From assembly GCA_016787575.1 (NCBI GenBank), contig JAEUUO010000021.1:1-64000 (forward strand): a stretch of DNA of 64,000 bases, given 5' to 3'. Below the pieces are notes generated by a model that saw nothing but the letters and a program-made list of their open reading frames with translations, had not been told where the DNA came from and ran no database searches. A program made the translations under genes and the position numbers. Positions 25,023-34,150 of the stretch are shown piece after piece. The stretch comes from Saprospiraceae bacterium. GTDB lineage: Bacteria > Bacteroidota > Bacteroidia > Chitinophagales > Saprospiraceae. How positions within the stretch are numbered: position 1 is the stretch's first letter; the number at the start of each line of letters is the position of its first letter.

Positions 25023-25790
25023 ATGAAAAATAATTGTCTAAATTGCAACGAGCCCTTGAGTGGTAAATTCTGCAGCTTCTGCGGACAAATATCAAGCGTA
25101 AAGAGAATTGAATTAATTCAATTAATTAAAGATCTTCCCCATGCAATTTTCCATGTAGATTCGGGGATATTTTACAACTTTAAACAACTTGTTTTAAGGC
25201 CATCAATGGCTATATACGATTATCTTATTGGTAAACGAAAACCATTTTTTCATCCGGTTACATATTTGGCATTAGCGCTCATTTTCAATTATTTGGCGGT
25301 TAAGATTACCGGACTGCACTATTACGATCAGGAGGAATTGAAGACCATGTCTGAAAAGCAAGCCAGCGTAATATTAGCGTATGATGAATCACAATGGTGG
25401 TTTCTGGAACATACCTATCAATACATGCTACTCGCGATCTCCCTTTCGACACTATTTCTTTTCATTTTCCTGAAATTCATGAAGCATAATTTTAACCTGT
25501 CTGAAACAATAATTATCGTGCTGTTTACCATCGCACAGGGAGTTATATTTCAAAGCCTGATTTACTTTAGCTTTGGCTGGATTAGATCCGGGGTTCTAAT
25601 TCGGGGTATCGAAACAGTGAACATTGTGATATTGTTTCTGTATGCAAGTTATGTGATATATGGCTTATTTAAAATCAATCAACAGCGTTTTTCAAAACTG
25701 ACCTTGGGTATTCTTTCCTTAGTTGCCGGAGGAGGTTTGTTGGCCATCATGGTTTGGTCGGCATACCTTCTTTACGATTTTAGTCATTGA
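25023..25790 (+). CDS. DUF3667 zinc-ribbon membrane protein
   Basis: This 255-aa protein begins with a zinc ribbon, C5-x2-C8 and C17-x2-C20 (CLNCNEPLSGKFCSFCGQ). A short amphipathic segment follows (FHVDSGIFYNFKQLVLRPSMAIYDYLIGKRKPFFHPVTYL), then five or so membrane helices (about 82-98, 128-148, 163-183, 196-214, 230-250). The F-H-x-x-x-x-x-x-x-x-K/R-x-L-x-x-P-G/S phrase before the first helix is the hallmark of DUF3667. The function is unknown. A second, longer member is at 34622-35641. Confidence 0.88.
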   Translation: MKNNCLNCNEPLSGKFCSFCGQISSVKRIELIQLIKDLPHAIFHVDSGIFYNFKQLVLRPSMAIYDYLIGKRKPFFHPVTYLALALIFNYLAVKITGLHYYDQEELKTMSEKQASVILAYDESQWWFLEHTYQYMLLAISLSTLFLFIFLKFMKHNFNLSETIIIVLFTIAQGVIFQSLIYFSFGWIRSGVLIRGIETVNIVILFLYASYVIYGLFKINQQRFSKLTLGILSLVAGGGLLAIMVWSAYLLYDFSH

Positions 25791-26046
25791 ACTTGCTTGT
25801 GTTTAATGTCAAGCCAATCTAAATCCGAGGTAGATAGAAAACCGTTTAAGTAATTATAAATGATAAATAGCCGATAACATAATATCAAAAACAATTAAAA
25901 AGGGGCATTGAACGTAACACAAATAGTGGTGCATCTTTCAAACAGTCATTAAAACTTCCCTTTTTTAAAACTTCTTTAATTCCCTTATTCGTTACCTTCA
26001 AAGCTTGAACAAATCACATAAATTATCACAAGATCCCAAACAATTC

Positions 26047-26445
26047 ATGAAAGTATCAGCAAGCATTAAAAACAGTTTCGGCAAAAATGAAATTTCGGTA
26101 GCAACGAATTCCGACATTAAAACCTTGACCATTGCTCCCAAGGAGTCGGGATATGGCTCATCAGTGAATGGCGCAGAATTGCTTTTGTTATCATTGGCAA
26201 CATGCTATTGCAACGATATCTATCGTGAAGCAACAAAACGGGGTATTCAAGTTGATGAAGTGACTGTTGATTGTTCCAGCGAGTTTGGAGCAGAGGGCGA
26301 GACTGGCAAAAATTTTTACTATAAGCCCCTTATAAAAGCTGATGCCACACCAGAGCAAATAGAAGAACTGATAAAATTTACAGATGGCATTGCCGAAATT
26401 CATAAGACAATCCGCATGGGGCTGGAAATTTATTTGCAGAAATAA
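26047..26445 (+). CDS. OsmC-family protein
   Basis: This 132-aa protein of the OsmC/Ohr fold has the active-site-like segment ELLLLSLATCYCNDIYREA with Cys at 53 and 55. The usual first catalytic Cys of OsmC lies in just this helix (S-x-A-x-C). The second conserved Cys may be C75-equivalent in VDCSSEF. Members reduce organic hydroperoxides with dithiols. The frame is open upstream to a TTG at 26005, but the ATG at 26047 gives the normal family N-terminus. TACCTTCA near 25994 is a weak promoter-like -7 match. Confidence 0.85.
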   Translation: MKVSASIKNSFGKNEISVATNSDIKTLTIAPKESGYGSSVNGAELLLLSLATCYCNDIYREATKRGIQVDEVTVDCSSEFGAEGETGKNFYYKPLIKADATPEQIEELIKFTDGIAEIHKTIRMGLEIYLQK

Positions 26446-26515
26446 TTATTCAATATTTGAATGCAGTATTTATTAACTAATATTTCATAAACTTGTAAAA
26501 AATAAAAAAGAAACC

Positions 26516-27328
26516 ATGAATCCAAACAAAGCATTATGGGAAAAAGGTGATTTCACATGCATTGCCAACACCATGCGTCAAAGCGGTGAAGAACTTGTAG
26601 CAACGCTTGGTGTAGTCAAAGGCATGAAAATTCTTGACCTTGGCTGTGGTGACGGCACTACTGCCCTGCCTGCAGCATCAATGGGTGCTGATATTCTGGG
26701 TGTGGATATTGCAACAAACCTTGTTGAAGCTGGAAATATTCGGGCAAAAGCTGCTGGTCTGTCTAATTGCCTTTTTCAGGAAGGAGATGCTTGCAATCTG
26801 AGTGAGCTAAAGGACAAATCATTTGATATGGTTGTAAGTATCTTCGGTGCCATGTTTGCTCCAAAACCATTTGATGTGGCTAAAGAAATGGTTAGGCTTA
26901 CTAAGCCCGGAGGGAAGATTGTGATGGGCAATTGGATACCGGGTGACCCTACAGTTGTAGCTCAAATACTAAGAATAAGCTCTTCTTACACACCACCACC
27001 ACCTGAAGGTTTTATTAGCCCAATGACATGGGGCGTTGAGAATAATGTGATTGAACGATTTGGTCAAGCAGGTATCTCTAAAGAGAATATTACATGCGCC
27101 AAAGACAGCTTCACTTTTAGGGCTGCTTGTTCTCCTGAAGAATATGTCAGTATGTTCAAAAATTTCTATGGACCCACCATGAACGCTTTTGAGGCGGCTG
27201 AAAAAATCGGTAAAGCAGCAGCACTACAACAGGAATTAATAACTCTCTTCCACAACCAAAATACCAGTGCATCGGCAGATACTACCATTATGCCTGCAAC
27301 TTATTTGAGAGTTACTGTCACTTGCTAA
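26516..27328 (+). CDS. Class I SAM-dependent methyltransferase (UbiE/Methyltransf_11 type)
   Basis: This 270-aa protein has SAM-binding motif I ILDLGCGDGTTALPAA (about 42-57), the acidic end of beta 2 (LGVDIATNLV), motif II near DACNLSELKDKSFDMVVSIFG, and the KPGGKIVMGNW turn (motif III). The domain order is that of UbiE-like small-molecule methyltransferases. The substrate cannot be told. It lies 71 bases after the OsmC-like gene and ends at a strong terminator, so the two may share a transcript. Confidence 0.9.
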   Translation: MNPNKALWEKGDFTCIANTMRQSGEELVATLGVVKGMKILDLGCGDGTTALPAASMGADILGVDIATNLVEAGNIRAKAAGLSNCLFQEGDACNLSELKDKSFDMVVSIFGAMFAPKPFDVAKEMVRLTKPGGKIVMGNWIPGDPTVVAQILRISSSYTPPPPEGFISPMTWGVENNVIERFGQAGISKENITCAKDSFTFRAACSPEEYVSMFKNFYGPTMNAFEAAEKIGKAAALQQELITLFHNQNTSASADTTIMPATYLRVTVTC

Positions 27329-27331
27329 ATA

Positions 27332-27371
27332 GTTTATCCAATGTTAGCCTAGAAGCTAACATTGGATAAAC
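27332..27371 (+). terminator. Strong 17-bp stem terminator
   Basis: GTTTATCCAATGTTAGC (27332-27348) is perfectly complementary to GCTAACATTGGATAAAC (27355-27371) with a 6-base loop. It begins 4 bases after the methyltransferase stop and is followed by AAAATTTT. The T-run is short, so it may act as a bidirectional or stabilising hairpin as well as a terminator. Confidence 0.8.
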
Positions 27372-27520
27372 AAAATTTTAAAGAGGGCGTGAAGCACAGC
27401 TGCAAGGTTTTATTTTTCTTCTTTAGTTTTGCGGAAGCTGTCCGCTATTCTATTCCCTTTTTTTTAAAACATCATTGACCCTAAATCCGTTATAAGTAAT
27501 CCGCCAGACAGATAAAAAAA

Positions 27521-27961
27521 ATGACATTAACGCAAGAACAAGTGCGACAGACACTGACTTCACCAATAATTTATCTGAATATCAATCGAAGTGAAATTGA
27601 AGCTCGAAAAGAAAATTTTCTGTTTGCTACTTCAGGCCTCGCTGAGAAAGCATATAAAGACACGATTATTGTCGACTCCAAAGGGACTTCGTTTAAAATT
27701 AAAAAGGTCTCCGAAATAGGCAGGCCATTGTTTTGGACAAGCATTAAATACTTTTCTCCTGTTAAAGAGGTATTACCAGACATTGATGGCGATATAAAGA
27801 CAATTTCTGTAGACGAATTCAAAAAATTGATCCTGGATACGATATCAAAAAAGCCCAGGGCTTGGGCTGCCTTAGACTCGGTTGAAAATATTTCGAAAGA
27901 CATCCATAAATTAAAAACTTATAAAGAAATCATCTCCTTTTTTAATCCCAAACTAAAATGA
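27521..27961 (+). CDS. Hypothetical protein, 146 aa
   Basis: This soluble protein has no signal peptide. It reads as an alpha/beta fold: an N-terminal helix (TLTQEQVRQTLTSPIIY), strands around DTIIVDSKGTSFKIKKVSEIG, and a Lys-rich helical C-terminus (SVENISKDIHKLKTYKEIISFF). No family is recognised. It stands alone between the terminator of the methyltransferase and the next secreted protein. Confidence 0.65.
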   Translation: MTLTQEQVRQTLTSPIIYLNINRSEIEARKENFLFATSGLAEKAYKDTIIVDSKGTSFKIKKVSEIGRPLFWTSIKYFSPVKEVLPDIDGDIKTISVDEFKKLILDTISKKPRAWAALDSVENISKDIHKLKTYKEIISFFNPKLK

Positions 27962-28190
27962 AAACGTGAGATCGCCTAGGTGTGGTAGCCAAACTAGAAC
28001 AACAAATAAACATAAGCGTATGAAATCAGCCATCGCCCGGGTGAAATAGCAGTCGCTTCACAAATTTTATTTGCCCTCACTAATAAACCTTTGTATCTTT
28101 AAATAAACATTTGTGGATGAGAAATAGGGTGCTTCGAAAGCCCAACCGAGCGAGCCCTCAAAAAGGCAATGTCTATTTAAACAAAATAAG

Positions 28191-29615
28191 ATGAAATACA
28201 TATTAAAACATATACAAATACTACTTGCTTGTTTTTCACTGAATGTCTATTCGCAAAATTCTTTAGAAATAATACAATATCCTGATACACTTTTTACTAC
28301 TAATGATTCTTTCTTTGTAAAAGGTCTGGTTTGGGAAAAGGAATGGATTCTAGCAACTACGACATCCGACACAGTAGATCTTGGAACAGATGGATTTGAA
28401 GGCAATAATATAATGGTCTGGACACAAAGAGATACAATTACCATTCCTTATGTTAATGCTCCGTTTGAACAAAAGGTGCTTATTCCTATTGCCTCCAAGA
28501 ATGATACTACAATTTACAAATTAAGATTTAACGCACAAAGTTCAAAGTTTTCCAATTCTATAATATCCGACAGTCGAGGCAAAATAGTCTTCCAGATTCC
28601 TGAAATTTATGAATTAGCAAATATAATTTTATTCCTTTCTGACTGTTCTGTTTTGACTAAAAACCATTTTGAAAATTCTGTGTACTCCAAAAATGTTTTA
28701 AATTATTTTAGCAAGTTTAAAAATCATCCATTAATACAAATTCTAAATAAAAAATGTCTAAATGGAAATCATTGGTCAATTTATTATGGATTTAGAGAGA
28801 ATAGCATTTGTTATAAATTTGAAGAAAACAATTTAATTGAATACGCTACACAATATAAGCATGTCTACTCAGATAATACCTATATTCAAGGAGGTGAATT
28901 CAGAAACCTCGTATACCTTGTCCAGGATTTCATAAATCAATCTGATTACCGCTCATTTTTTAAAAGTAATAGTAAATATTATAAGCAACTTGAAACAAGA
29001 CAAAATGAACTTCAACCAATTCAAAATATGTGGAACTGGCTCGAAAAAGAATTTCCGCAAAAATTGGACTGTTATAAGATTTTCTTTTCACCCTTAATTG
29101 AAGGCTCACATTCAACACAAAAATTTTACAAAGGATTTTTTAAAAAACCCGAGTACCAAGAGTGCATCATGTTTATTAATTCTCCAGAGAAAATTGATGC
29201 GAATGTGGAATATTCAGAAGTTGTAAAAAAAGGCTTAATGTCTGGAATTGTGTTTACTGAGATAGATCATAATTATGTAAACCCAACAAGTTCTGAAAAT
29301 TTCAATGCCATTAAAAGTTTAATATCAAATAAAGACATATGGGCCACAAAAGAAGCTCAGGAAAACTATCGTTCTGAATACTCAATTTTTAATGAATATA
29401 TGACACACTCTTTATTCTGTCTTTATGTTACCGAAAGTTATAGTGAACATGATAGAATAAAAATAGTCAACCAACGAATAAAATTAATGGAAAGAAGAGG
29501 TTTTATAAAATTCGATCAATTTAATGAAAAACTTATAAATAAACTAAAAGGCCGTAAAATGTCAGTATATGAAATGTACCCTGAAATAATTGAAATAATG
29601 AAAGAAATTAAATGA
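28191..29615 (+). CDS. Secreted DUF4932-like protein with altered metalloprotease motif
   Basis: This 474-aa protein has a signal peptide (about 1-21, ending LNVYSQ). The C-terminal half has the layout of DUF4932 proteins: a proline/aspartate region, FTEIDHNYVNPTSS at about 355-368, and a later FNEYMTHS. In related putative zinc peptidases the first motif reads HExxH followed by N-P. Here the first His is Thr356 while Glu357 and His360 remain, so catalysis as a zinc protease is doubtful. The role is unknown; it may be an inactive binding protein. The family assignment is from motif shape only. Confidence 0.6.
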   Translation: MKYILKHIQILLACFSLNVYSQNSLEIIQYPDTLFTTNDSFFVKGLVWEKEWILATTTSDTVDLGTDGFEGNNIMVWTQRDTITIPYVNAPFEQKVLIPIASKNDTTIYKLRFNAQSSKFSNSIISDSRGKIVFQIPEIYELANIILFLSDCSVLTKNHFENSVYSKNVLNYFSKFKNHPLIQILNKKCLNGNHWSIYYGFRENSICYKFEENNLIEYATQYKHVYSDNTYIQGGEFRNLVYLVQDFINQSDYRSFFKSNSKYYKQLETRQNELQPIQNMWNWLEKEFPQKLDCYKIFFSPLIEGSHSTQKFYKGFFKKPEYQECIMFINSPEKIDANVEYSEVVKKGLMSGIVFTEIDHNYVNPTSSENFNAIKSLISNKDIWATKEAQENYRSEYSIFNEYMTHSLFCLYVTESYSEHDRIKIVNQRIKLMERRGFIKFDQFNEKLINKLKGRKMSVYEMYPEIIEIMKEIK

Positions 29616-29789
29616 TACGGTCCTTAACATCATATTGAAGCCATGGCCAACAGAATTTTTTACTTATTGCAAACTAGAGTGCTCTCTGAGGCTATGGTTT
29701 CATTACTGCACCCATATGTAATAGTCTTCTGCTTCAATCTTTAACCGTTGATGAAAAATGTGTAACAAAGTTGCAAACAACAGTAAGCA

Positions 29790-30347
29790 ATGACAAAAAA
29801 CGAATTTAAAATAACCATACACATGGTTTCAAGCCTTGATGGAATTATAGCTAAAAATGACAATAGCATTTCGTGGTTTGAAACTACTCACAATTACGAA
29901 AAAGGTTTTGACGGTCCGGATCCCGAAGAATTCTTAAAAACAATTGACTGTTATGTAATGGGTGCAAATACATACGAACACGCATTGGAACTGTCAAAGT
30001 CCTATGGTTGGGCTTATGGCGACAAACCGACAATTGTATTGACAAACCAAAATTTGCCCAAAGACAGACCGAACATCGAATTTTATTCGGGTGATTTGAA
30101 CATTCTTGTAAACACACGACTGAAACCTAACTATAAAAATGTTTGGATTGCAGGTGGTGCAAAACTTACCAAAGATCTTATTAGACAAAAATTAGCTGAT
30201 GAAATCAGAGTGAGTATTTTGCCAATTATTTTAGGAGAAGGACTTTTGTTTTTTGACAATGTTGGACAAGAACAAATACTTCAGCTTAAAGAAACAACAG
30301 CATACAAAAACGGTATGGTAGAATTGTGTTACGAAATAAATAAATGA
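29790..30347 (+). CDS. Dihydrofolate reductase-family protein (RibD C-terminal-like), copy 1
   Basis: This 185-aa protein has the family landmarks ITIHMVSSLDGIIA at the N-terminus, CYVMGANTYEHAL (substrate/NADPH cleft), VWIAGGAKLTKDLI (NADPH-phosphate-binding loop) and SILPIILGEGLLFF. These proteins are NADPH-dependent reductases related to the RibD C-domain and to DHFR; most solitary ones have no known substrate. Copies 2 and 3 are at 38462-39031 and 41252-41788. The next gene starts 33 bases downstream. Confidence 0.9.
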   Translation: MTKNEFKITIHMVSSLDGIIAKNDNSISWFETTHNYEKGFDGPDPEEFLKTIDCYVMGANTYEHALELSKSYGWAYGDKPTIVLTNQNLPKDRPNIEFYSGDLNILVNTRLKPNYKNVWIAGGAKLTKDLIRQKLADEIRVSILPIILGEGLLFFDNVGQEQILQLKETTAYKNGMVELCYEINK

Positions 30348-30380
30348 CAGAAAGAAAATACCAGCTATCAAAATCGATGA

Positions 30381-30983
30381 ATGCCAATTGTAAAAGACAA
30401 CAACATTATGATAAATCAACCTGACTTTGATATAAAATCTATGGGGCAAATTTCAAAAGAATTTACCGATAGAAACATAGTTACTTTTAAGCAGGCTTCG
30501 CTATTTATCAGACAACTTGCTTATGGCCGAAATGCTGAAAAGAATAATTTGGCCACTGTATTTACTGACAACTGTGGAACTTGCAGCACAAAGCACGCCT
30601 TACTCAAAAGACTTGCAGACGAAAATGAGTTTGAAAAAGTTAAGCTCATTGTCGGACTTTTTAAAATGAACAAAAAAAACACTCCTCAAGTTTCTTCAAC
30701 TCTCCAAAAATATAATTTGGAATATATCCCTGAAGCACACTGTTATTTAAAATTTGAAGACCAAATTATTGATCTGACAAAATTAAATTCTAAACCTACA
30801 GACTTTTTAGACGAACTAATTGAAGAAATAGAAATTATACCTGAACAAATTACCGACTTTAAAGTAAACTATCATAAAAATTATCTTGCCAGCTGGCTCG
30901 ACAAAAACAAACAAATAAATTTATCACTTAACGACCTCTGGAAAATTAGAGAAGAATGTATTCAGAAATTATCGGATGGTTGA
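30381..30983 (+). CDS. Transglutaminase-like putative cysteine hydrolase
   Basis: This 200-aa protein with no signal peptide has a plausible papain-like triad in the order used by bacterial transglutaminase-like domains. C68 is in CGTCSTKHALLKRL (helix start), H120 in EAHCYLKF, and D131 in QIIDLT. The middle and C-terminus are Lys-rich. The call is based on this motif order and is tentative. A second in-frame ATG at 30408 (MINQPDF) may be the real start. Related single-domain proteins often modify or cleave peptides, but no substrate is suggested by the neighbours. Confidence 0.5.
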   Translation: MPIVKDNNIMINQPDFDIKSMGQISKEFTDRNIVTFKQASLFIRQLAYGRNAEKNNLATVFTDNCGTCSTKHALLKRLADENEFEKVKLIVGLFKMNKKNTPQVSSTLQKYNLEYIPEAHCYLKFEDQIIDLTKLNSKPTDFLDELIEEIEIIPEQITDFKVNYHKNYLASWLDKNKQINLSLNDLWKIREECIQKLSDG

Positions 30984-31591
30984 GAAAAAGAACAAATACA
31001 GCTAAGGCAGGTTTTGTGTCAGGATGAGTGACATGCCATCCTGGAGCCTTGTGCTTCTATTCAAGTGGAGTGTTGGTTTAATTTTTGTGCTCAGAAATCT
31101 TCCCCAACGCAAAGCCCGAAACTCTGTTGCATATTTATTATAGCATAAAAAAGGAGTGATTTTAAGCTTTGAAAAATAAGGATCTAAAAGTCTAATTTCA
31201 CCAGGAGATGTTGTTGATCAATTTATTAAATGGCTTGAAAAATAATTTTGTAATAAGAATATTTAAGCTTTAAGAACTCCTAACCAAACAGCCAACAATT
31301 GGACAGTATCAATATTGCAAAAAGAAAATCAGTGGCATTTTAATTTTTAATTACAATAGACTACATATAATGGCGAGGTCATTTTAGATATCCAATTGGC
31401 ATTTTCTAGCCCAGGATTAAATATGGATTGCTACTACAGAGTTGTCGAAAAAAGGCATTGTATAAAAAAGCGACTCATATAAAAATACAACTTCCAGTAA
31501 GATTGGGTCCCCCAAGAAAGCCGGATTAGGTTCATTTAACAGGCTGTTTCGACTGAATTTCAATTTTTATTTAAAAAAATGCTAGGAAAAT
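30984..31591. other. Long intergenic region, no gene recognised
   Basis: No start-initiated frame of note is present. CAGGATG/CATCCTG (31020-31026 and 31037-31043), within AAGGC/GCCTT, forms a hairpin about 35 bases after the preceding gene. A 40-codon stop-to-stop stretch near 31370-31490 lacks a start and any similarity I recognise. The region is otherwise AT-rich. Confidence 0.5.
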
Positions 31592-31638
31592 TTGCGAAAC
31601 CGATAAGTTGCACATATATTTGCAACCGAATAGTTGCA
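31592..31638 (+). promoter_or_regulatory. Promoter and operator of the ArsR-type operon
   Basis: TTG at 31592-31594, a 20-base spacer and TATATTTG at 31615-31622 form a promoter. GTTGCA (31607-31612) and TGCAAC (31621-31626) are inverted arms around the -7 box, and a third GTTGCA lies at 31633-31638, 16 bases before the gene. A repressor on these sites would block polymerase, so autoregulation by the ArsR protein is likely. Confidence 0.75.
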
Positions 31639-31654
31639 CTAAATTAAATATCCC

Positions 31655-31975
31655 ATGCGAAGAGACATTTTTCAAGCGGTTGCTGATCCGACGAGACGCG
31701 GCATTATCGTATTAATTGCACTGCAGTCAATGACCCCCAACGCCATTGCAGAGCACTTTGACACTACGCGACAAGCTGTATCAAAACATTTACGGATTTT
31801 AACAGAATGCGATCTCGTAAAACAAGAGCAAAAAGGAAGAGAAATTTATTACTCTCTGGAAATCGACAAAATGAAAGAAATAGATGTGTGGTTAGAGCAA
31901 TTCAGAAAGATTTGGGAAACCCGATTTAATCAATTAGACAGTTTATTATCAACAATTAAAAAAAATAAAAAATGA
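31655..31975 (+). CDS. ArsR/SdpR-type transcriptional regulator
   Basis: This 106-aa winged-helix protein begins [21 protein letters not shown]. Its recognition helix region is [19 protein letters not shown] and its wing [13 protein letters not shown]. Cys or His metal-binding sites of classical ArsR proteins are absent; the sequence is of the SdpR-like group, which often controls a following SRPBCC gene. The end overlaps the next gene by 4 bases (ATGA). The inverted GTTGCA repeats upstream are its probable operator. Confidence 0.92.
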   Translation: MRRDIFQAVADPTRRGIIVLIALQSMTPNAIAEHFDTTRQAVSKHLRILTECDLVKQEQKGREIYYSLEIDKMKEIDVWLEQFRKIWETRFNQLDSLLSTIKKNKK

Positions 31976-32472
31976 AGCATTTACTTTTTGACTTTACAGT
32001 TGACAAATCAAGTAAAACCGTTTTTGTCACCAGAGAATTTGATGCGGAACTTTCTCTCCTTTGGGATGCATTTACAAAACAAGAAATCCTTGACCAGTGG
32101 TGGGCTCCAAAACCATGGATGTCAAAAACAAAATCAATGGAATTTAAAGTAGGCGGACGCAGATTTTATGCCATGGTCAGTCCGGAAGGGGCAGAAAGTT
32201 GGCAAATTCAGGATTACACCTCCATAAGTCCGAAAACCAACTTTAAATTTTTAAGTGTTTTTGCTGACAAAGATGAAAACCCTTTTTTACCAGGTTCAAA
32301 TTGGGATTTAAATTTTAGCGAACAAAATGGAATAAGCAAAGTAAACATAACGATTTACAATGAATCCCTTGAACGAATGGAAAAAATGATTGAAATGGGC
32401 TTCAAGGAAGGTTTCACAATGACATTAAACGAATTGTCAAACTTATTAAAAGCTATAAATAATACCAAATGA
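31972..32472 (+). CDS. SRPBCC (AHSA1-type) domain protein, operon with ArsR regulator
   Basis: This 166-aa protein has the START/SRPBCC landmarks [45 protein letters not shown] and a final helix [18 protein letters not shown]. These domains bind hydrophobic small molecules in a deep cavity or, as in AHSA1, stimulate HSP90; the partner of bacterial copies is generally unknown. It is translationally coupled to the ArsR gene upstream and to the VOC gene downstream (ATGA overlaps on both sides). Confidence 0.9.
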   Translation: MKHLLFDFTVDKSSKTVFVTREFDAELSLLWDAFTKQEILDQWWAPKPWMSKTKSMEFKVGGRRFYAMVSPEGAESWQIQDYTSISPKTNFKFLSVFADKDENPFLPGSNWDLNFSEQNGISKVNITIYNESLERMEKMIEMGFKEGFTMTLNELSNLLKAINNTK

Positions 32473-33032
32473 GAAAATACAACAGTATCTTTTGGACTTC
32501 AATTGTAATTGCAGCATCCATTTCAATAACAACTTGCTCTAAGGAAAATAAAATCAAAACCATGACAGATACAGTACAAAAAATTACACCCTGTTTGTGG
32601 GTGGAGAAAGACGCAAAAGCCGTAGCAAATTATTATTTATCCATTTTTAAGGATGGCAAGCTAAAAGATTTTCGCCGTTTCGATCCCAATGAAAGTGGAA
32701 ACGATGCTGGATTAGAAACTGCTGTTATTGAAATAGCTGGAATCGAGTTCAGTATCTTGGCAGCAGGCCCCCTATTCAAATTTAATGAAGCAGTTTCATT
32801 TGTTATCAATACAAAAGACCAGGCTGAAACGGACTACTTTTGGGAAGCACTAACTTCAAATGGTGGTGAGGAAGGTTCGTGCGGATGGTGTAAAGATAAA
32901 TATGGGCTTTCCTGGCAAGTTGTACCCACTGAATATTTTGAATTAATACATAGCAATGATCCAATGGTAAGAGAGAAAGCCATGAAAAACACATTGAAGC
33001 AGAAAAAATTGATACTTTCAGAACTTAAATAA
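32469..33032 (+). CDS. VOC/PhnB-like protein with lipoprotein-type N-terminal extension
   Basis: The PhnB-like VOC domain begins at [21 protein letters not shown] and ends with [12 protein letters not shown], in the 3-demethylubiquinone-methyltransferase-like group of Bacteroidota. Ahead of it lies a 31-residue segment with a hydrophobic stretch and Cys23 (SITTCSKEN), which would serve as a lipoprotein or signal sequence. An internal ATG at 32562 would give the standard cytoplasmic length of 156 aa. The overlap with the preceding gene supports the upstream start. Either both forms are made or this copy is exported. The catalytic role is unknown. Confidence 0.8.
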   Translation: MRKYNSIFWTSIVIAASISITTCSKENKIKTMTDTVQKITPCLWVEKDAKAVANYYLSIFKDGKLKDFRRFDPNESGNDAGLETAVIEIAGIEFSILAAGPLFKFNEAVSFVINTKDQAETDYFWEALTSNGGEEGSCGWCKDKYGLSWQVVPTEYFELIHSNDPMVREKAMKNTLKQKKLILSELK

Positions 33033-33241
33033 AAACCAGCTTTATCTTAGATATGTGGTTTCAATCAATACAAAAGCAAATCAACTACCTACCCTGGCAA
33101 TGCAAGCATGTAACCGATGCTTAACGTTTACATTTCTAGGAAAAATAGTAACTTAGCAAATACATATTTTCTGAATTAGCAATAATGGTAAAATAAACAA
33201 AACTCCAAAAGTCCATTTAAGAACAAAAAAACAAAAAGGAA

Positions 33242-33673
33242 ATGGCCGATATATTTCATTACTTCCCAATCAATGCTCCCATTGACAAAGTTTTTGAAGC
33301 CATTTCAACTCCAAGCGGACTGGACAAATGGTGGACAAAATCGTCCATCGGAATAGGAAATATTGGAGAAAAATTTCAACTTCATTTTGAGCCTGACTAT
33401 AACTGGACAGCTCTTGTTACAAAATGCATCCCAGAGAAAGAATTTGAGCTGACTATGCAAAATTCAGACAAAGATTGGGAAGGAAGCAAAGTGGGTTTTC
33501 GCTTAACAGCTAACAATAAAACAACAGATGTACAATTTTATCATACCGGATGGAATGAAGACAACGAGCATTTGAGAATTTCAAATTTCTGTTGGGCAAT
33601 GTATCTAAGAATCCTAAAACGATATCTTGAATTTGGTGAATTTGTACCCTACTCCAACCGCCTCCAAGTTTAA
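33242..33673 (+). CDS. SRPBCC domain protein
   Basis: This 143-aa member of the START/Bet v1-like fold has FPINAPIDKVFEAISTPSGLDKWWTKSS at the start, FQLHFEPDYNWTALV in the middle and a final helix CWAMYLRILKRYLEFGEF. The opening I-D-K-V-F-E-A-I and the D-K-W-W turn are typical. It is an accessory copy beside the ArsR-linked one but not close enough to be a recent duplicate. The KOW gene starts 16 bases downstream, so the two are probably co-transcribed. Confidence 0.88.
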   Translation: MADIFHYFPINAPIDKVFEAISTPSGLDKWWTKSSIGIGNIGEKFQLHFEPDYNWTALVTKCIPEKEFELTMQNSDKDWEGSKVGFRLTANNKTTDVQFYHTGWNEDNEHLRISNFCWAMYLRILKRYLEFGEFVPYSNRLQV

Positions 33674-33689
33674 TACTAAAAAATTCAAC

Positions 33690-33878
33690 ATGACAACAAT
33701 AAATTTGAAAGACGGTGACTTTTGCAAAGTAATAGCAGGAACACACAAAGGGAAATCAGGCTTTGTTCGTGATATAAATATAAGCAAAACCGGACATCTT
33801 ACCATAACGGTTTTACAGAAAAACGGAGTGCGATTTAAAACACTTGGAAAAAACGTAGAAGTAATAAAAGTTGAATAA
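33690..33878 (+). CDS. Small KOW-motif protein, 62 aa
   Basis: The product reads CKVIAGTHKGKSGFVRDI and later FKTLGKNVEVIKVE, a complete KOW fold of the kind found in NusG and ribosomal protein L24, but free-standing. The frame is open further upstream inside the previous gene. The ATG at 33690, 16 bases after that gene's stop, gives a clean single domain. A nucleic-acid-binding function is likely; the target is unknown. Confidence 0.75.
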   Translation: MTTINLKDGDFCKVIAGTHKGKSGFVRDINISKTGHLTITVLQKNGVRFKTLGKNVEVIKVE

Positions 33879-34150
33879 AATATTTTAATATGATGCGAAG
33901 TGTCCTATTCTGCAATAGAACCATGAATAAACGAAATTCCACATCTTACCTGATGTCCGTATTTCCAATATCAGAACTATTAAACTACTTAAAAGTTAGA
34001 ATTAAATCTTATAACAATTATTATCAGATGGAAGCTTGGATATGAATTTAAACACTATTTATCACATCTCTTGAAAATATAAATTAATTTTACTCAGAAA
34101 ATACAAGCTTTTAAATAATCATTAAATTCATAAACAATTACTTATACAAA

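Noticed and set aside
27332..27371. Considered as another attC-like site
   Set aside because: The stem is perfect and symmetric with a 6-base loop directly after a stop codon, which fits a terminator and lacks AAC/GTT ends and bulges.
33891..34046. 51-codon plus-strand frame starting MMRSVLF
   Set aside because: No upstream signal, no similarity and composition like the surrounding AT-rich spacer; probably chance.
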